A stretch of 57,263 nt of DNA, from assembly GCA_017301975.1 (NCBI GenBank), contig JAFLEI010000041.1, forward strand, positions 1-57,263, written 5' to 3'. A model generated the notes under the pieces. The model was given only the letters and a program-made list of their open reading frames with translations, was not told the origin of the DNA and searched no databases. Each line of letters begins with the position of its first letter. The stretch's first letter is position 1. The translations under genes were made by a program, and so were the position numbers. Source of the stretch: Verrucomicrobiota bacterium. GTDB taxonomy: Bacteria; Verrucomicrobiota; Verrucomicrobiia; Verrucomicrobiales; Verrucomicrobiaceae. This document shows, piece after piece, positions 1 to 8,343 of the stretch.

Positions 1-190
1 CCTCACCGAGAACCCTGAGGCAAAGACTCGGATGACACACGCGGCAAGAAAGCTGGTCGAAGAGATCTGCGCGCCAGCGAACGTGTTTGATCAATGGCTG
101 GCGGTCTATGGCAAAATTGGTTTTCGCACAGAAGGAAAAGCTCGCCCGGCAGCCAATTTGACGGGCAGTGAGGCCCTCCTGCAGGCCTAG
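1..190 (+). CDS. C-terminal end of a truncated gene, possibly a glycosyltransferase
   Basis: An open frame enters from the left edge (first full codon at base 2) and stops at TAG 188-190, giving about 62 residues. The fragment contains NPEAKTRMTHAARKLVEE and then ANVFDQWLAVYGKI, which resembles the C-terminal helices of GT4 glycosyltransferases, where an Arg/Ala-rich helix is followed by a Trp-containing helix. The catalytic part is outside the window, so the family is only suggested. It reads in the same direction as the polysaccharide genes that follow, and 62 bp separate it from the next start. Confidence 0.55.
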   Translation, partial: LTENPEAKTRMTHAARKLVEEICAPANVFDQWLAVYGKIGFRTEGKARPAANLTGSEALLQA

Positions 191-252
191 CCTCCTCTTC
201 TGTTCCATCGTTCACATCACCTTCAATTGGAACAATACCAGCAGCGCCCGGC

Positions 253-1449
253 ATGAATGCAGCCGCACAACAATATCCATGCTTGAGTGAAGCAAAACCT
301 GCCGCAGCCACGGTTGCTGCGGCGGTTCCTCGGTCCTCCAGACTGCCTTCCTTGGACGGCTGGCGCGCCCTGAGCATCCTCATGGTCCTCGGAGAGCACA
401 CCATGCATTCCCGGGCCTTCCCCGAAGAGATGCGGCCACTCGTGACCCAGTTATGCGACGGTCATCTGGGCGTGCGTTTCTTCTTCGTTCTCTCGGGCTT
501 CCTGATCACCTGGCTGATGCTTTCCGAAGAACATCGTTCCGGCACGGTGAATTTGAAGCACTTTTTCGCCCGCCGGGCCTTGCGCATCCTCCCGGTTTAC
601 TTCGCGTTTTTGGCGGTGCTCGCCCTGTTGCAGGCAACGACTCCCTTCCACCAGAGTTTGAGCGCCTGGTTCGGCAGCCTTACCTTCACCAGAAACTGGT
701 TTTACGACCACCACACCAGCAACCACCTCTGGTCGATCTCGGTCGAAGAACAGTTCTACCTCCTCTGGCCCGCATACTTTGTTTTTTTCAAACCCCACAC
801 CAGTTGGAAAAAGTGCTTCATCCTCCTCGCAAGCATGGTCGTGCTCGCGGTACTCAACCGCGCTTACTTCTATTATCATCCGGTCTCGCCCGCCGGACTG
901 GTAGGCAAGCTGCAAACTGCGCTGTTCGGAAACTGGTCATTCTTTAACAATGCTGACACGCTCGCCATCGGCTGTGTGATGGCTGTGATGCTTGCGCGTG
1001 AACGCCAGCGCGTCAGCAGCTTCGTGACGGCGCATCCATGGCTGATGCCGGCGCTCGGTCTGCTGCTTCTGTCTGCCCCGCCCATTCTCCATCATCCGCA
1101 GTTGCAATCCGTCCCCGCGCTCGGTGGCATTTGCACCGCCATCGATGTCTGCACTGGCCGCACGCTTCAGTCCCTGGGCTTCGCGCTGTTGATGCTGCAG
1201 AGCGTCGTGGCACCTCAGATGCCGCTCTACCGCATCTTGAACTTCGGTCCCGTCGCCAAGATCGGCGTCCTTTCCTACTCCATTTACATCTGGCAGCAGT
1301 TGTTCTGCACCAAGCCGGAAACCTACGGGATGGGCGGCGCCTGGTGGATCACTCACCCGTTTTGGATCCTGCCCTCTCTGGCGGTTGCCGTGCTCTCTTA
1401 CAACTGCCTCGAAAAGCCATTCTTGAGCCTGCGCCATCGCTTCCGCTGA
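253..1449 (+). CDS. Membrane acyltransferase, acyltransferase-3 (OafA-like) family
   Basis: Integral membrane O-acyltransferase of 398 residues, expected to move an acetyl or other acyl group onto a sugar of the polysaccharide made by this cluster. Family marks are LDGWRAL at 34-40 followed by the conserved His at 49, FFVLSGFLIT at 77-86, and WSISVEEQFYLLWP at 160-173; the rest is a run of about ten hydrophobic segments ending in a Glu-Lys-Pro motif near the C-terminus. The first 30 residues are Ala-rich and lie before the domain, so the true start could be slightly later. No Shine-Dalgarno is visible. Substrate and acyl donor cannot be told from sequence. Confidence 0.88.
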   Translation: MNAAAQQYPCLSEAKPAAATVAAAVPRSSRLPSLDGWRALSILMVLGEHTMHSRAFPEEMRPLVTQLCDGHLGVRFFFVLSGFLITWLMLSEEHRSGTVNLKHFFARRALRILPVYFAFLAVLALLQATTPFHQSLSAWFGSLTFTRNWFYDHHTSNHLWSISVEEQFYLLWPAYFVFFKPHTSWKKCFILLASMVVLAVLNRAYFYYHPVSPAGLVGKLQTALFGNWSFFNNADTLAIGCVMAVMLARERQRVSSFVTAHPWLMPALGLLLLSAPPILHHPQLQSVPALGGICTAIDVCTGRTLQSLGFALLMLQSVVAPQMPLYRILNFGPVAKIGVLSYSIYIWQQLFCTKPETYGMGGAWWITHPFWILPSLAVAVLSYNCLEKPFLSLRHRFR

Positions 1450-1484
1450 GCCGCGAAAATTGATCCCTATCCTCACACCAAACT

Positions 1485-2447
1485 ATGAAACTATCCGTCC
1501 TCATCATCACCGCCAGACGCCCCGCTGAGTTTGAACGCTGCTACCGCTCGGTGTGCGAACGCTTCCAGGATCTCGATCTGGAAGTGCTCGCTCTTTTCAA
1601 TGGTTCAGCCGAAACCGGCTGCCCGGACTACCAGCGCATCAAGAGCACCATGCTGCCACATACCACGGTGATCGAATGGAAAACTCCGCGGTCCTACATC
1701 CAGGCCCGCAACTGCCTCGGATTCTATGCCACCGGCGATGCCGTGCTTCTCATCGATGATGACGCCCTCGTCCTTGATGCCGAAGGCGCGCGCATGGGGC
1801 TCGACATCCTTGAAAACGACCCGGCCGTAGGAGCCATTGCTTATCCTCAGTGCACGGAGGATGGCGGTGTGCCGGAAGGCTTCGGCCAGTCCTCCGACCT
1901 GCCCTATGCTTGTGACTGCTGCTCTTTCGGCGGTTACGCAGCCATGATCCGCTCCTCCAGTTTCCGTGCGATGGGCGGTTTCCGTGAAATCATCGTCGGC
2001 TATGGCGAGGAATTGGAATTCTGCCGGCGCATGTGGTCCCGCGGTGAACGCGTCATCTGGCTTCCCACAGCATCCTTTGCCCACCTGCCAAGCGAGGGCG
2101 GCCGTGATCGCTCCCGTCAATGCTTCCTCACCCTGCGCAACACTCTCTACAACAGCCTCCTCACAGAGCCCTTCCCCCTGCCCCAGCTCCGCAGCTTGAT
2201 CTTTCCACGAACCGCAAAACGCTTCACCTCTTACTACAAAAGCGTCGGCTATGACTCTGAAAACTGGGACCTCAAGCGCCGCGCCAGTTCCGATCTCAGC
2301 CGGGACCGCGAGGAGATCCGCCACCAGCGCCGCGTCATGCCTTGGAAGACGGTTCTGAAGTGGCAGGCCTCAAAGAAGTGGCCCGTCAAGTACGCCACCC
2401 GGCCCACCCCCATTCAGAAAGCCTTTATCCAAAAGCCTGCACCATGA
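1485..2447 (+). CDS. Family 2 glycosyltransferase
   Basis: A 320-residue GT-A fold glycosyltransferase that probably adds one sugar from a nucleotide-sugar donor at the cytoplasmic face. It opens with KLSVLIITARRP, the usual GT2 first strand, and has the metal/nucleotide-binding triplet DDD at 91-93 in the context LLIDDDALV. A later GGFRE and GYGEELEFCRR segment matches the acceptor/catalytic region seen in rhamnosyl-type GT2 enzymes. No membrane segment is evident. Its stop codon overlaps the ATG of the next gene (ATGA at 2444-2447), implying translational coupling. The sugar specificity is unknown. Confidence 0.88.
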   Translation: MKLSVLIITARRPAEFERCYRSVCERFQDLDLEVLALFNGSAETGCPDYQRIKSTMLPHTTVIEWKTPRSYIQARNCLGFYATGDAVLLIDDDALVLDAEGARMGLDILENDPAVGAIAYPQCTEDGGVPEGFGQSSDLPYACDCCSFGGYAAMIRSSSFRAMGGFREIIVGYGEELEFCRRMWSRGERVIWLPTASFAHLPSEGGRDRSRQCFLTLRNTLYNSLLTEPFPLPQLRSLIFPRTAKRFTSYYKSVGYDSENWDLKRRASSDLSRDREEIRHQRRVMPWKTVLKWQASKKWPVKYATRPTPIQKAFIQKPAP

Positions 2448-3559
2448 AAACGGAGTCCTCCCTTGCCTCAGGCCATATCCCGGGTCTCGACGCGCTGCGT
2501 GCCATCGCAGTGCTTCTCGTGGCCTTCCAGCACTGGCAGCCTTCATCTCTCGGCTTTGTGCTGCTTTTCGGCAACACCGGTGTCGGCTGCTTCTTTGTAC
2601 TGAGCGGATTTTTGATCACGGCCATCCTGCTGAAGCAGCGCGGCAAGCCGTTCTGGCCGGCATTGCTGACCTTTCACTGGCGGCGTGCCGTGCGCATTTA
2701 TCCATCCTACTACGCCTTGAACATCGCCTTGCTGGCGGCAGGCATCCCCGTCGCCTGGGAGACCGCCGGATGGAACTTCACCTACACGACCAACCTCTAC
2801 ATTTTCGCCACGGCAGAATGGATCGGAAATCTGAGCCACTTCTGGTCCCTGGCGGTTGAATTTCAGTTCTATCTCTTCTGGCCGTTCATCATCCTTCTCA
2901 CTCCGGCAAAATGGCTGGGGCGGGTGCTGGCCGCCATCATTGTGCTGTCAACGGCCACCCGCCTTGGTTTCTACTTCGGTGGTTTCGGCGCCACTCAGAT
3001 CAAAACATTCACGCTGAATTACTTCGACTACTTCGCGTGCGGAGGCCTGCTCGCCATGCCTGCGGTGAGGGAGCGCCTGTGGTCTCTCAGAAGCCTGTTC
3101 AACAAGCTGGCCCTCGCCTGCCTGGCATTGTTCGTGGCAACCGGCCTGGCCAGAAACAGCGGCCTGATGGACGTGGAAGCCGCCATCTCCATCCAGTTGA
3201 TCCTGTTGCTGGTCTTTACCACGCAGTTCGTCTTTCTCACCACCTGCGAGTCTCATCAGGCGGCCTGGAAGCGTCTGTTGAACTTCGCCCCGCTGCGCTA
3301 CCTCGGGGTCATCTCCTACGGCTTCTATCTCTATCACAACCTGGCCGGCAGCTTTTGGAAGATCGTGTTTGAAAAGCTGCACATGGAGGAACCGGGAGGC
3401 ATCACGCGCCTCGCTCTCTACTTCGCGTGGACCACCATCGTCTCTGTCATTTCCTACCACGGGTTCGAAGTTTTCTTCCTCCGCCTCAAGTCCATTAGCC
3501 GCAAACCCGCCGCAGCGGACCTCACCCCCTGCATCTCACACCCCAAATCAGCGATATGA
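2444..3559 (+). CDS. Second membrane acyltransferase-3 family protein
   Basis: A 371-residue polytopic acyltransferase of the OafA type, the second in this cluster. The start is placed at ATG 2444 because it overlaps the upstream stop as ATGA and puts GLDALRAIAVLL close to the N-terminus; an open frame upstream to 2342 only overlaps the previous gene. The conserved His is at 30, FVLSGFLIT at 51-59, and the HFWSLAVEFQFYLFWP motif follows the third or fourth membrane segment. It ends in a cytoplasmic basic tail. Having two such enzymes suggests two different acyl modifications or two target sugars. It overlaps the next gene by ATGA at 3556-3559. Confidence 0.87.
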   Translation: MKTESSLASGHIPGLDALRAIAVLLVAFQHWQPSSLGFVLLFGNTGVGCFFVLSGFLITAILLKQRGKPFWPALLTFHWRRAVRIYPSYYALNIALLAAGIPVAWETAGWNFTYTTNLYIFATAEWIGNLSHFWSLAVEFQFYLFWPFIILLTPAKWLGRVLAAIIVLSTATRLGFYFGGFGATQIKTFTLNYFDYFACGGLLAMPAVRERLWSLRSLFNKLALACLALFVATGLARNSGLMDVEAAISIQLILLLVFTTQFVFLTTCESHQAAWKRLLNFAPLRYLGVISYGFYLYHNLAGSFWKIVFEKLHMEEPGGITRLALYFAWTTIVSVISYHGFEVFFLRLKSISRKPAAADLTPCISHPKSAI

Positions 3560-4461
3560 GCACCCCCGAAACCATTGTCCTCGGAGCCATCAACCACCAT
3601 GAATGGCCTGTCGTTGCGCCCTGGATCCGTTCCTTGCGCGGCACTGGATTCAAAGGCCGCGTCATCCTCGTGGCTTACGAGGACATCAGCGCGGACGTGA
3701 TCACAAAGATGGAACAGGAAGGCGTCGATGTGCGCCGCGCCAAGATGGAAATCTCCGTCAACCGGGGAAGGTTCAAGGACTTTGAAGCGATTCTTCGTGA
3801 GCTTCCTCAGGATGCCTTTGTGGTCACCACCGACGTTCGCGATGTGGTTTTCCAAACGCATCCAGAAGGCATGAGGAAGCTGCTTGATGCAGCGGAAGGC
3901 AAGGAACTGGCTGTCAGCTCCGAAGGCTGGTGCTACCGCGAGTCCGACTGGAATCTCCGCACGCTCAAGACTGTTTTCCCTGCCCACGAGGCGAGGATGC
4001 TCAATGAGGAGGTTTATTGCTCGGGGGTGATCATTGGCACGGCCGGGGCGATGGCGGATCTGAGCGCACGGATCTGGGAGCTTTCCCGTGAGGCGCCGAG
4101 TTTCAATGGAGACCAGGTGGCGTTGAACATCATCATGCGGGAGAAGGCATTTGAGGGAAGGTTCCGGCGTCTGAATGTCACCGATGGCAGCATTTTTCAT
4201 GCGAGGCCGACGGGACTGCGGCGCAGCCTGGGGGACAAGGCGGAAGGACAGCCTGTGTTTTCCATGGCAACGGGAGAGGCTTTCAAGGCAAATGGTGGCA
4301 AGGTCGACGTGCTGCACCAGTACACGGAAAACAAATGGGAGCGCCTGCGTGTCTTGATGCGCTACAACAGCCTGTGGATTGGAATCTGGTACCGGCTGAC
4401 GCAGCGTTTTCGTGCTGCGGAAAACGACAACGTTTACTGGAAGACCAAGCCCGCCACCTGA
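3556..4461 (+). CDS. Probable glycosyltransferase of an unassigned GT-A-like type
   Basis: A 301-residue soluble protein. I do not recognise a named family with certainty. Features that suggest a GT-A glycosyltransferase are an N-terminal strand (ETIVLGAINHHEW), a TTDVRDVVFQ segment at 91-100 that looks like a DxD-type nucleotide-sugar site, EVYCSGVIIGT near 152-162, and NGDQVALN further on, the order seen in several GT-A families in which DxD is followed by a Gly-rich substrate loop and an Asp-Gln pair. It is translationally coupled to the acyltransferase upstream and lies among sugar-transfer genes. A short imperfect hairpin (4474-4493) follows it but lacks a T tract, so it is not called a terminator. 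Confidence 0.62.
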   Translation: MSTPETIVLGAINHHEWPVVAPWIRSLRGTGFKGRVILVAYEDISADVITKMEQEGVDVRRAKMEISVNRGRFKDFEAILRELPQDAFVVTTDVRDVVFQTHPEGMRKLLDAAEGKELAVSSEGWCYRESDWNLRTLKTVFPAHEARMLNEEVYCSGVIIGTAGAMADLSARIWELSREAPSFNGDQVALNIIMREKAFEGRFRRLNVTDGSIFHARPTGLRRSLGDKAEGQPVFSMATGEAFKANGGKVDVLHQYTENKWERLRVLMRYNSLWIGIWYRLTQRFRAAENDNVYWKTKPAT

Positions 4462-4533
4462 TTTCCGCTGTGTCGGATTCGGCAAAAAATCCGCATTCCC
4501 AGAGCTTTTCCCCTGTCAACACAACAAACCAAT

Positions 4534-5346
4534 ATGAATACACTTAGCAAAACAGTCAGACCCGGCCTCCGCCGCTGGTGCCTCAACACCCACCCCAAAG
4601 AGATTGGCGCATGCGTGAAATGGGCGCTGCGCACCCGCCGGGTGGAAACGCAGATCCAAGACAATGGCGTCAATCTCTGGCTGGATCCCATCAGCCCGCT
4701 GGCGGATGCCCTGGCGCAAGGCAAGTATGAGCCGGACCTCGAAGCCTGGCTCAGGTCAACACTCGACTCCACAGGCACCTTTCTGGATGTGGGAGCGAAT
4801 GAAGGCTACTTCTCCATGTTTGCCGCCACCACGCTGAAGGCCGCACGAGTGATCTGCGTGGAGCCAAATTCGGCGCTGTGGCCGGTCATCCTGCGCAATG
4901 TGCAGCTCAACCGCAGCTGCAATGTTACGCTGGCCCCCTTTGCCATTGGTGACTTCGCGGGCAGCGCGGACTTTGTCATCCAGCCTTCCACGAACAGCGG
5001 AGCGTCGTCCCTGTGCAACCGCCCGAGCCGCCTTGACCGCTTCCGCGAGCGCCGCAGTGTGCCTGTGGTCACGCTGGACTGGCTGATCGAATCCAACGGC
5101 CTGAAGGAAGTCTCCGCCATCAAGGTGGATGTGGAAGGGTTCGACGAGAAGGTCATCGCAGGTGCGAGGGAAAGCCTGAAGCGTGGCATCATCAAATCCA
5201 TTGCAATCGAGATGCACAACACGTCGGAAAGAACGCTGGAAAAGGCGGCCGACGACATCCGGAAAATGATGGGTGAGGCAGGCTACACCGAGAGACCTTC
5301 GGATAATTTCCGCTGGATCTACTTTGACCGGCCCGGCGCGAAGTAA
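4534..5346 (+). CDS. FkbM-family SAM-dependent methyltransferase
   Basis: A 270-residue methyltransferase likely to O-methylate a sugar hydroxyl or a related group in the polysaccharide. The SAM-binding motif I is FLDVGANEGYFS at 83-94, followed by a strand ending in an acidic residue (VICVEPN) and the FkbM-type KVDVEGFDEKVIAGA segment, which holds the conserved Asp and Glu. The length is normal for the family. It sits 72 bp after the previous gene and 54 bp before the next, both on the same strand. The methyl acceptor is inferred only from context. Confidence 0.88.
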   Translation: MNTLSKTVRPGLRRWCLNTHPKEIGACVKWALRTRRVETQIQDNGVNLWLDPISPLADALAQGKYEPDLEAWLRSTLDSTGTFLDVGANEGYFSMFAATTLKAARVICVEPNSALWPVILRNVQLNRSCNVTLAPFAIGDFAGSADFVIQPSTNSGASSLCNRPSRLDRFRERRSVPVVTLDWLIESNGLKEVSAIKVDVEGFDEKVIAGARESLKRGIIKSIAIEMHNTSERTLEKAADDIRKMMGEAGYTERPSDNFRWIYFDRPGAK

Positions 5347-5400
5347 CCGAGCTTTCGATCCTCCGCAGTTTCACCACTGAGGTCAACGCCAAAACGCCCC

Positions 5401-6636
5401 ATGAAAATAGCTGTCAGCGGATATGTCTCAGCGCAGGAGGGGAGCGTGGCATCGGCCAATGCGCTGCTGCTGCGGTCACTGCTTGAAGACGGGCATGAGG
5501 TGGACTTCTTCTCCAAGCCTTCGTTTGTCGATCCCCGGCCCTGCGTGGGGGAGCATAAGCGCTTTCGTTTTGTGTGCACGGACAACGTGGGTCCCGACCG
5601 TTTCCGTGCGCGGGTGCAGAAGGTGCCGGGGCTGGGCTTCATGGCCTGCCGTGTGGACTGCGCGACGTATGAGCGGCTGCTGCTCAAGAAGATGCGCCGG
5701 GAGCATGCCACACGTCATTATGACCTCTGCCTCTGGCTGGGTGACTATGCCCCGGGCCGGGTGCGGAACCTGCCGATGATCAGCTTTGCCCAGGGTCCTC
5801 CCGGAACGGACGCGAGGTCCATCGTCTCGCGCTTTGCGGAGATCAAGAAACTCGCGGGACCGCGCAAGGCCCTGCAATGGCTGATGCTAGCGCGCCTGCG
5901 GCTGTCATCCATCGGTCTGCCTGGATTGCGGCATTCCGATCACATCATCGTGGGCAGCCGGCAGTCGAAGAAGACGCTGACCGAGGTCTACGGCATCCCT
6001 GACGAGCGGGTGGACACGCTGCCCTACCCCATTGATTTGAACATGTTCCATCCGGAAGAGAAGGAAGCGGGAACGAAAGCAGAGCTGCGTGTGCTGTGGC
6101 TGGGACGCATCATCCCCCGCAAGCGGCTGGACCTTTTCCTGCGCGGACTGGAACTGGCCATCCGACAGGGGCTGCATGTTCGTGCCACCATCGTGGGCGG
6201 CACGGGCTTCGTGCCGGGTTATGAGAAGCTCATCGAATCGTTCCCCTTCCCCGACCGTCTGAGCTGGATCAAATCGATGCCACGGACGGAGGTGCCGGCG
6301 CTGCTGCGCCAGCATGACGTACTGGCGCAGCCAAGCGATGAAGAGAACTTTGGCTCATCGGTGGCGGAAGCGCAGGCCTGCGGACTGCCCGTGATCGTGG
6401 GCCACACGAATGGCAACGCGGATTACCTCTGCGACCGTGACATTCACCTGGCCGACGACCGGCCGGAAACGTTTGCGAGCGCGCTGATGCGCCTCGGCCA
6501 GCATCTGCCGGACGCACCGGTGAAATCCCGCAGCGTGGCGGAAAGGCATTTCGATCTGAGCCGGGTGACCCGCCAGATCACCCGCATCCTCGAAAACGCA
6601 CTGCGCCCCTCCTTCAAGACCCTCTCACCGACCTGA
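5401..6636 (+). CDS. Family 4 glycosyltransferase
   Basis: A 411-residue GT-B retaining glycosyltransferase. The N-terminal acceptor domain begins MKIAVSGYVS; the C-terminal donor domain begins near residue 230 with VLWLGRIIPRKRLDLFL, and the E-x7-E nucleotide-sugar site is in NFGSSVAEAQACGLPVI near 317-333. No membrane segments or signal peptide are visible, so it acts in the cytoplasm on lipid-linked intermediates. The following gene starts 5 bp after its stop. Donor and linkage are unknown. Confidence 0.9.
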   Translation: MKIAVSGYVSAQEGSVASANALLLRSLLEDGHEVDFFSKPSFVDPRPCVGEHKRFRFVCTDNVGPDRFRARVQKVPGLGFMACRVDCATYERLLLKKMRREHATRHYDLCLWLGDYAPGRVRNLPMISFAQGPPGTDARSIVSRFAEIKKLAGPRKALQWLMLARLRLSSIGLPGLRHSDHIIVGSRQSKKTLTEVYGIPDERVDTLPYPIDLNMFHPEEKEAGTKAELRVLWLGRIIPRKRLDLFLRGLELAIRQGLHVRATIVGGTGFVPGYEKLIESFPFPDRLSWIKSMPRTEVPALLRQHDVLAQPSDEENFGSSVAEAQACGLPVIVGHTNGNADYLCDRDIHLADDRPETFASALMRLGQHLPDAPVKSRSVAERHFDLSRVTRQITRILENALRPSFKTLSPT

Positions 6637-6641
6637 TCTCC

Positions 6642-7628
6642 ATGGAAAAAATTGACGTCATCATTCCAACACTGAAGCGGCCCGACCATCTGCGCCGCTG
6701 TCTTGAAGCGCTGAAACTGCAGCAGAAGCAGGCCGACCAGATCGTGGTAGGCGTGCGCGCAGACGACGATGTGACGCGGGCGGTGATCAATGAATACGAG
6801 GCCGTGCTGCCCGTGCGTGCGGTGGAGGCACGCGGCGTGGGAGTGGTGGGATCGATGAACTCGTGCCTCAAGGAATGCCATGCCGAATGGATTGTGCTGC
6901 TGGACGATGATGTGGAGATTCCTCCGCACTGGCTAAAAGTGATGCTGGGCCATGTGCATTCGACGCCTGGCATCGTGGGAGCCAGCGGGCGTGACATCCT
7001 GATGGATGACCCAGAAATGCGCCGCAACGAGCCGCTGACGGAGAACGTGGGACGCATCCACTTGTACGGCCGCGTCACAGGCGCGCATCATCACGGCGGC
7101 GGGAAGCCGCGAATGGTGGACGTGCTGCGTGGATCGAACTGCCTTTACCAAGGCGACTTTCTCCGGAGCTGCGGCTTCGAGGCTGGATTACGAGGCAAAG
7201 GCGCCCAGGTGAACTGGGAGCTGGCCCTGGCGCTGCAGGCGCGGCAGAGGAAACTGCGCATGATTTTTGACCCCACGGTGCATGTCATTCACAACGTGGC
7301 ACCGCGTCATGACAACGACAATCTGCATCGCGCCGGTTTCAATTTCGAAGCGACAAGCGACATCGCCTACAACGAGACCTATGTGGCCCTGAGCCATGGG
7401 CGCGGCATCATCCGCTGGACCCTGCCGCTGTGGCATTTTTGTGTCGGCAGCCACCTGTGCCCGGGGCTGGCGCGTGCGGTGGATTTTGTGCTGCGGCCGA
7501 GTTCGAAACCCATGCAGCGATTTGCGGCCACCCTTACCGGACGCCTAGGCGCCTTTAAGGCATGCCTTAGCCGCAGTCAGACAAGGGAGAGGTTACTGTC
7601 TGAGCAGGCAGCCGCGCCGGCCCGATAA
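6642..7628 (+). CDS. Family 2 glycosyltransferase
   Basis: A 328-residue GT2 enzyme beginning EKIDVIIPTLKRPDHL. Acidic motifs lie at 41-43 (DDD, nucleotide binding) and 88-90 (LLDDDVEIP, metal site), in the usual order for inverting GT-A transferases. A downstream GSNCLYQGDFLR segment fits the acceptor-binding part of the domain. The C-terminal 90 residues contain an aromatic, weakly hydrophobic stretch (TLPLWHFCVGSH) that may lie against the membrane. The gene begins 5 bp after the upstream stop. Substrate is unknown. Confidence 0.88.
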   Translation: MEKIDVIIPTLKRPDHLRRCLEALKLQQKQADQIVVGVRADDDVTRAVINEYEAVLPVRAVEARGVGVVGSMNSCLKECHAEWIVLLDDDVEIPPHWLKVMLGHVHSTPGIVGASGRDILMDDPEMRRNEPLTENVGRIHLYGRVTGAHHHGGGKPRMVDVLRGSNCLYQGDFLRSCGFEAGLRGKGAQVNWELALALQARQRKLRMIFDPTVHVIHNVAPRHDNDNLHRAGFNFEATSDIAYNETYVALSHGRGIIRWTLPLWHFCVGSHLCPGLARAVDFVLRPSSKPMQRFAATLTGRLGAFKACLSRSQTRERLLSEQAAAPAR

Positions 7629-7679
7629 CCGGGCTGGGGCCGGGTGCCTGACAGAAGTCTGATTTTCTTCACCTTCCCC

Positions 7680-8342
7680 ATGATCGCTCATCTTTTCCAA
7701 AACCGGCTCAAGCCCCGCCTTTTCAGCGCGGCGTGGGTGAAGACCTGGCTGAAGCGCGTGTGGACGCTGCCGAGCCTGCTGGGCTACAGCTGGCAGGCCC
7801 TGCGATGGAAGCTGAAGGGTGCGAGGATCGCCCCTTCGACGGTGATTTCAAACCTGACGCTGCATGGAGAAGCCTCCAACCTGAGCATCGGCGAAGGGTG
7901 CAGCATCGGCATCACCCGCATGCAGGCGCACGCGGAAATCAAGATCGGGAACTGTGTGGTGATCAATGACGGAGTGCGGCTGATCACGGGCTCGCACGAC
8001 ATCTACTCCCCCACCTATGAGCACGTCTTTGCGCCCATCGTGGTGGAAGACTACGCGTGGGTGGCGACGGATGCGATGGTGCTGAAAGGCGTGACCATCG
8101 GCCGAGGAGCGGTGGTGGCGGCCGGGGCGGTGGTGGTGAAGGATGTGCGCCCGTTCAGCGTCGTCGGCGGCAACCCGGCCAAGGAATTTGGGAGCCGTGA
8201 CATTGAACGTTTCGAGTATCTGCCAGCGTCATGGTTTGGGCCGGTGATGGCCTGGACCGGACGGAATCCCGTGACGGCCACGATGGCCACGAAACCCGCC
8301 AGCGAGCCCGTGTGCCCCGCCGCAGAACCGCTGCTGCAATAG
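7680..8342 (+). CDS. Left-handed beta-helix (hexapeptide repeat) acyltransferase
   Basis: A 220-residue protein of the WbbJ/maltose O-acetyltransferase type, expected to transfer an acetyl group from acetyl-CoA to a sugar or amino sugar. Hexapeptide repeats are visible from about residue 58 onward (NLSIGEGCSIG, IKIGNCVVIND, VTIGRGAVVAAGAVV), with the catalytic His in TGSHDI and the closing VVGGNPAKE typical of the family. I chose ATG 7680 because an upstream in-frame GTG at 7644 would add 12 residues that do not belong to the fold. It ends two bases before the next start. A cysteine in GEGCSIG and a Pro/Ala-rich tail carry no clear function. Confidence 0.86.
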   Translation: MIAHLFQNRLKPRLFSAAWVKTWLKRVWTLPSLLGYSWQALRWKLKGARIAPSTVISNLTLHGEASNLSIGEGCSIGITRMQAHAEIKIGNCVVINDGVRLITGSHDIYSPTYEHVFAPIVVEDYAWVATDAMVLKGVTIGRGAVVAAGAVVVKDVRPFSVVGGNPAKEFGSRDIERFEYLPASWFGPVMAWTGRNPVTATMATKPASEPVCPAAEPLLQ

Positions 8343-8343
8343 C

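Noticed and set aside
4474..4493. Hairpin CGGATT/AATCCG after the gene ending at 4461
   Set aside because: The stem is only six pairs, no T tract follows, and the next gene continues the same operon.
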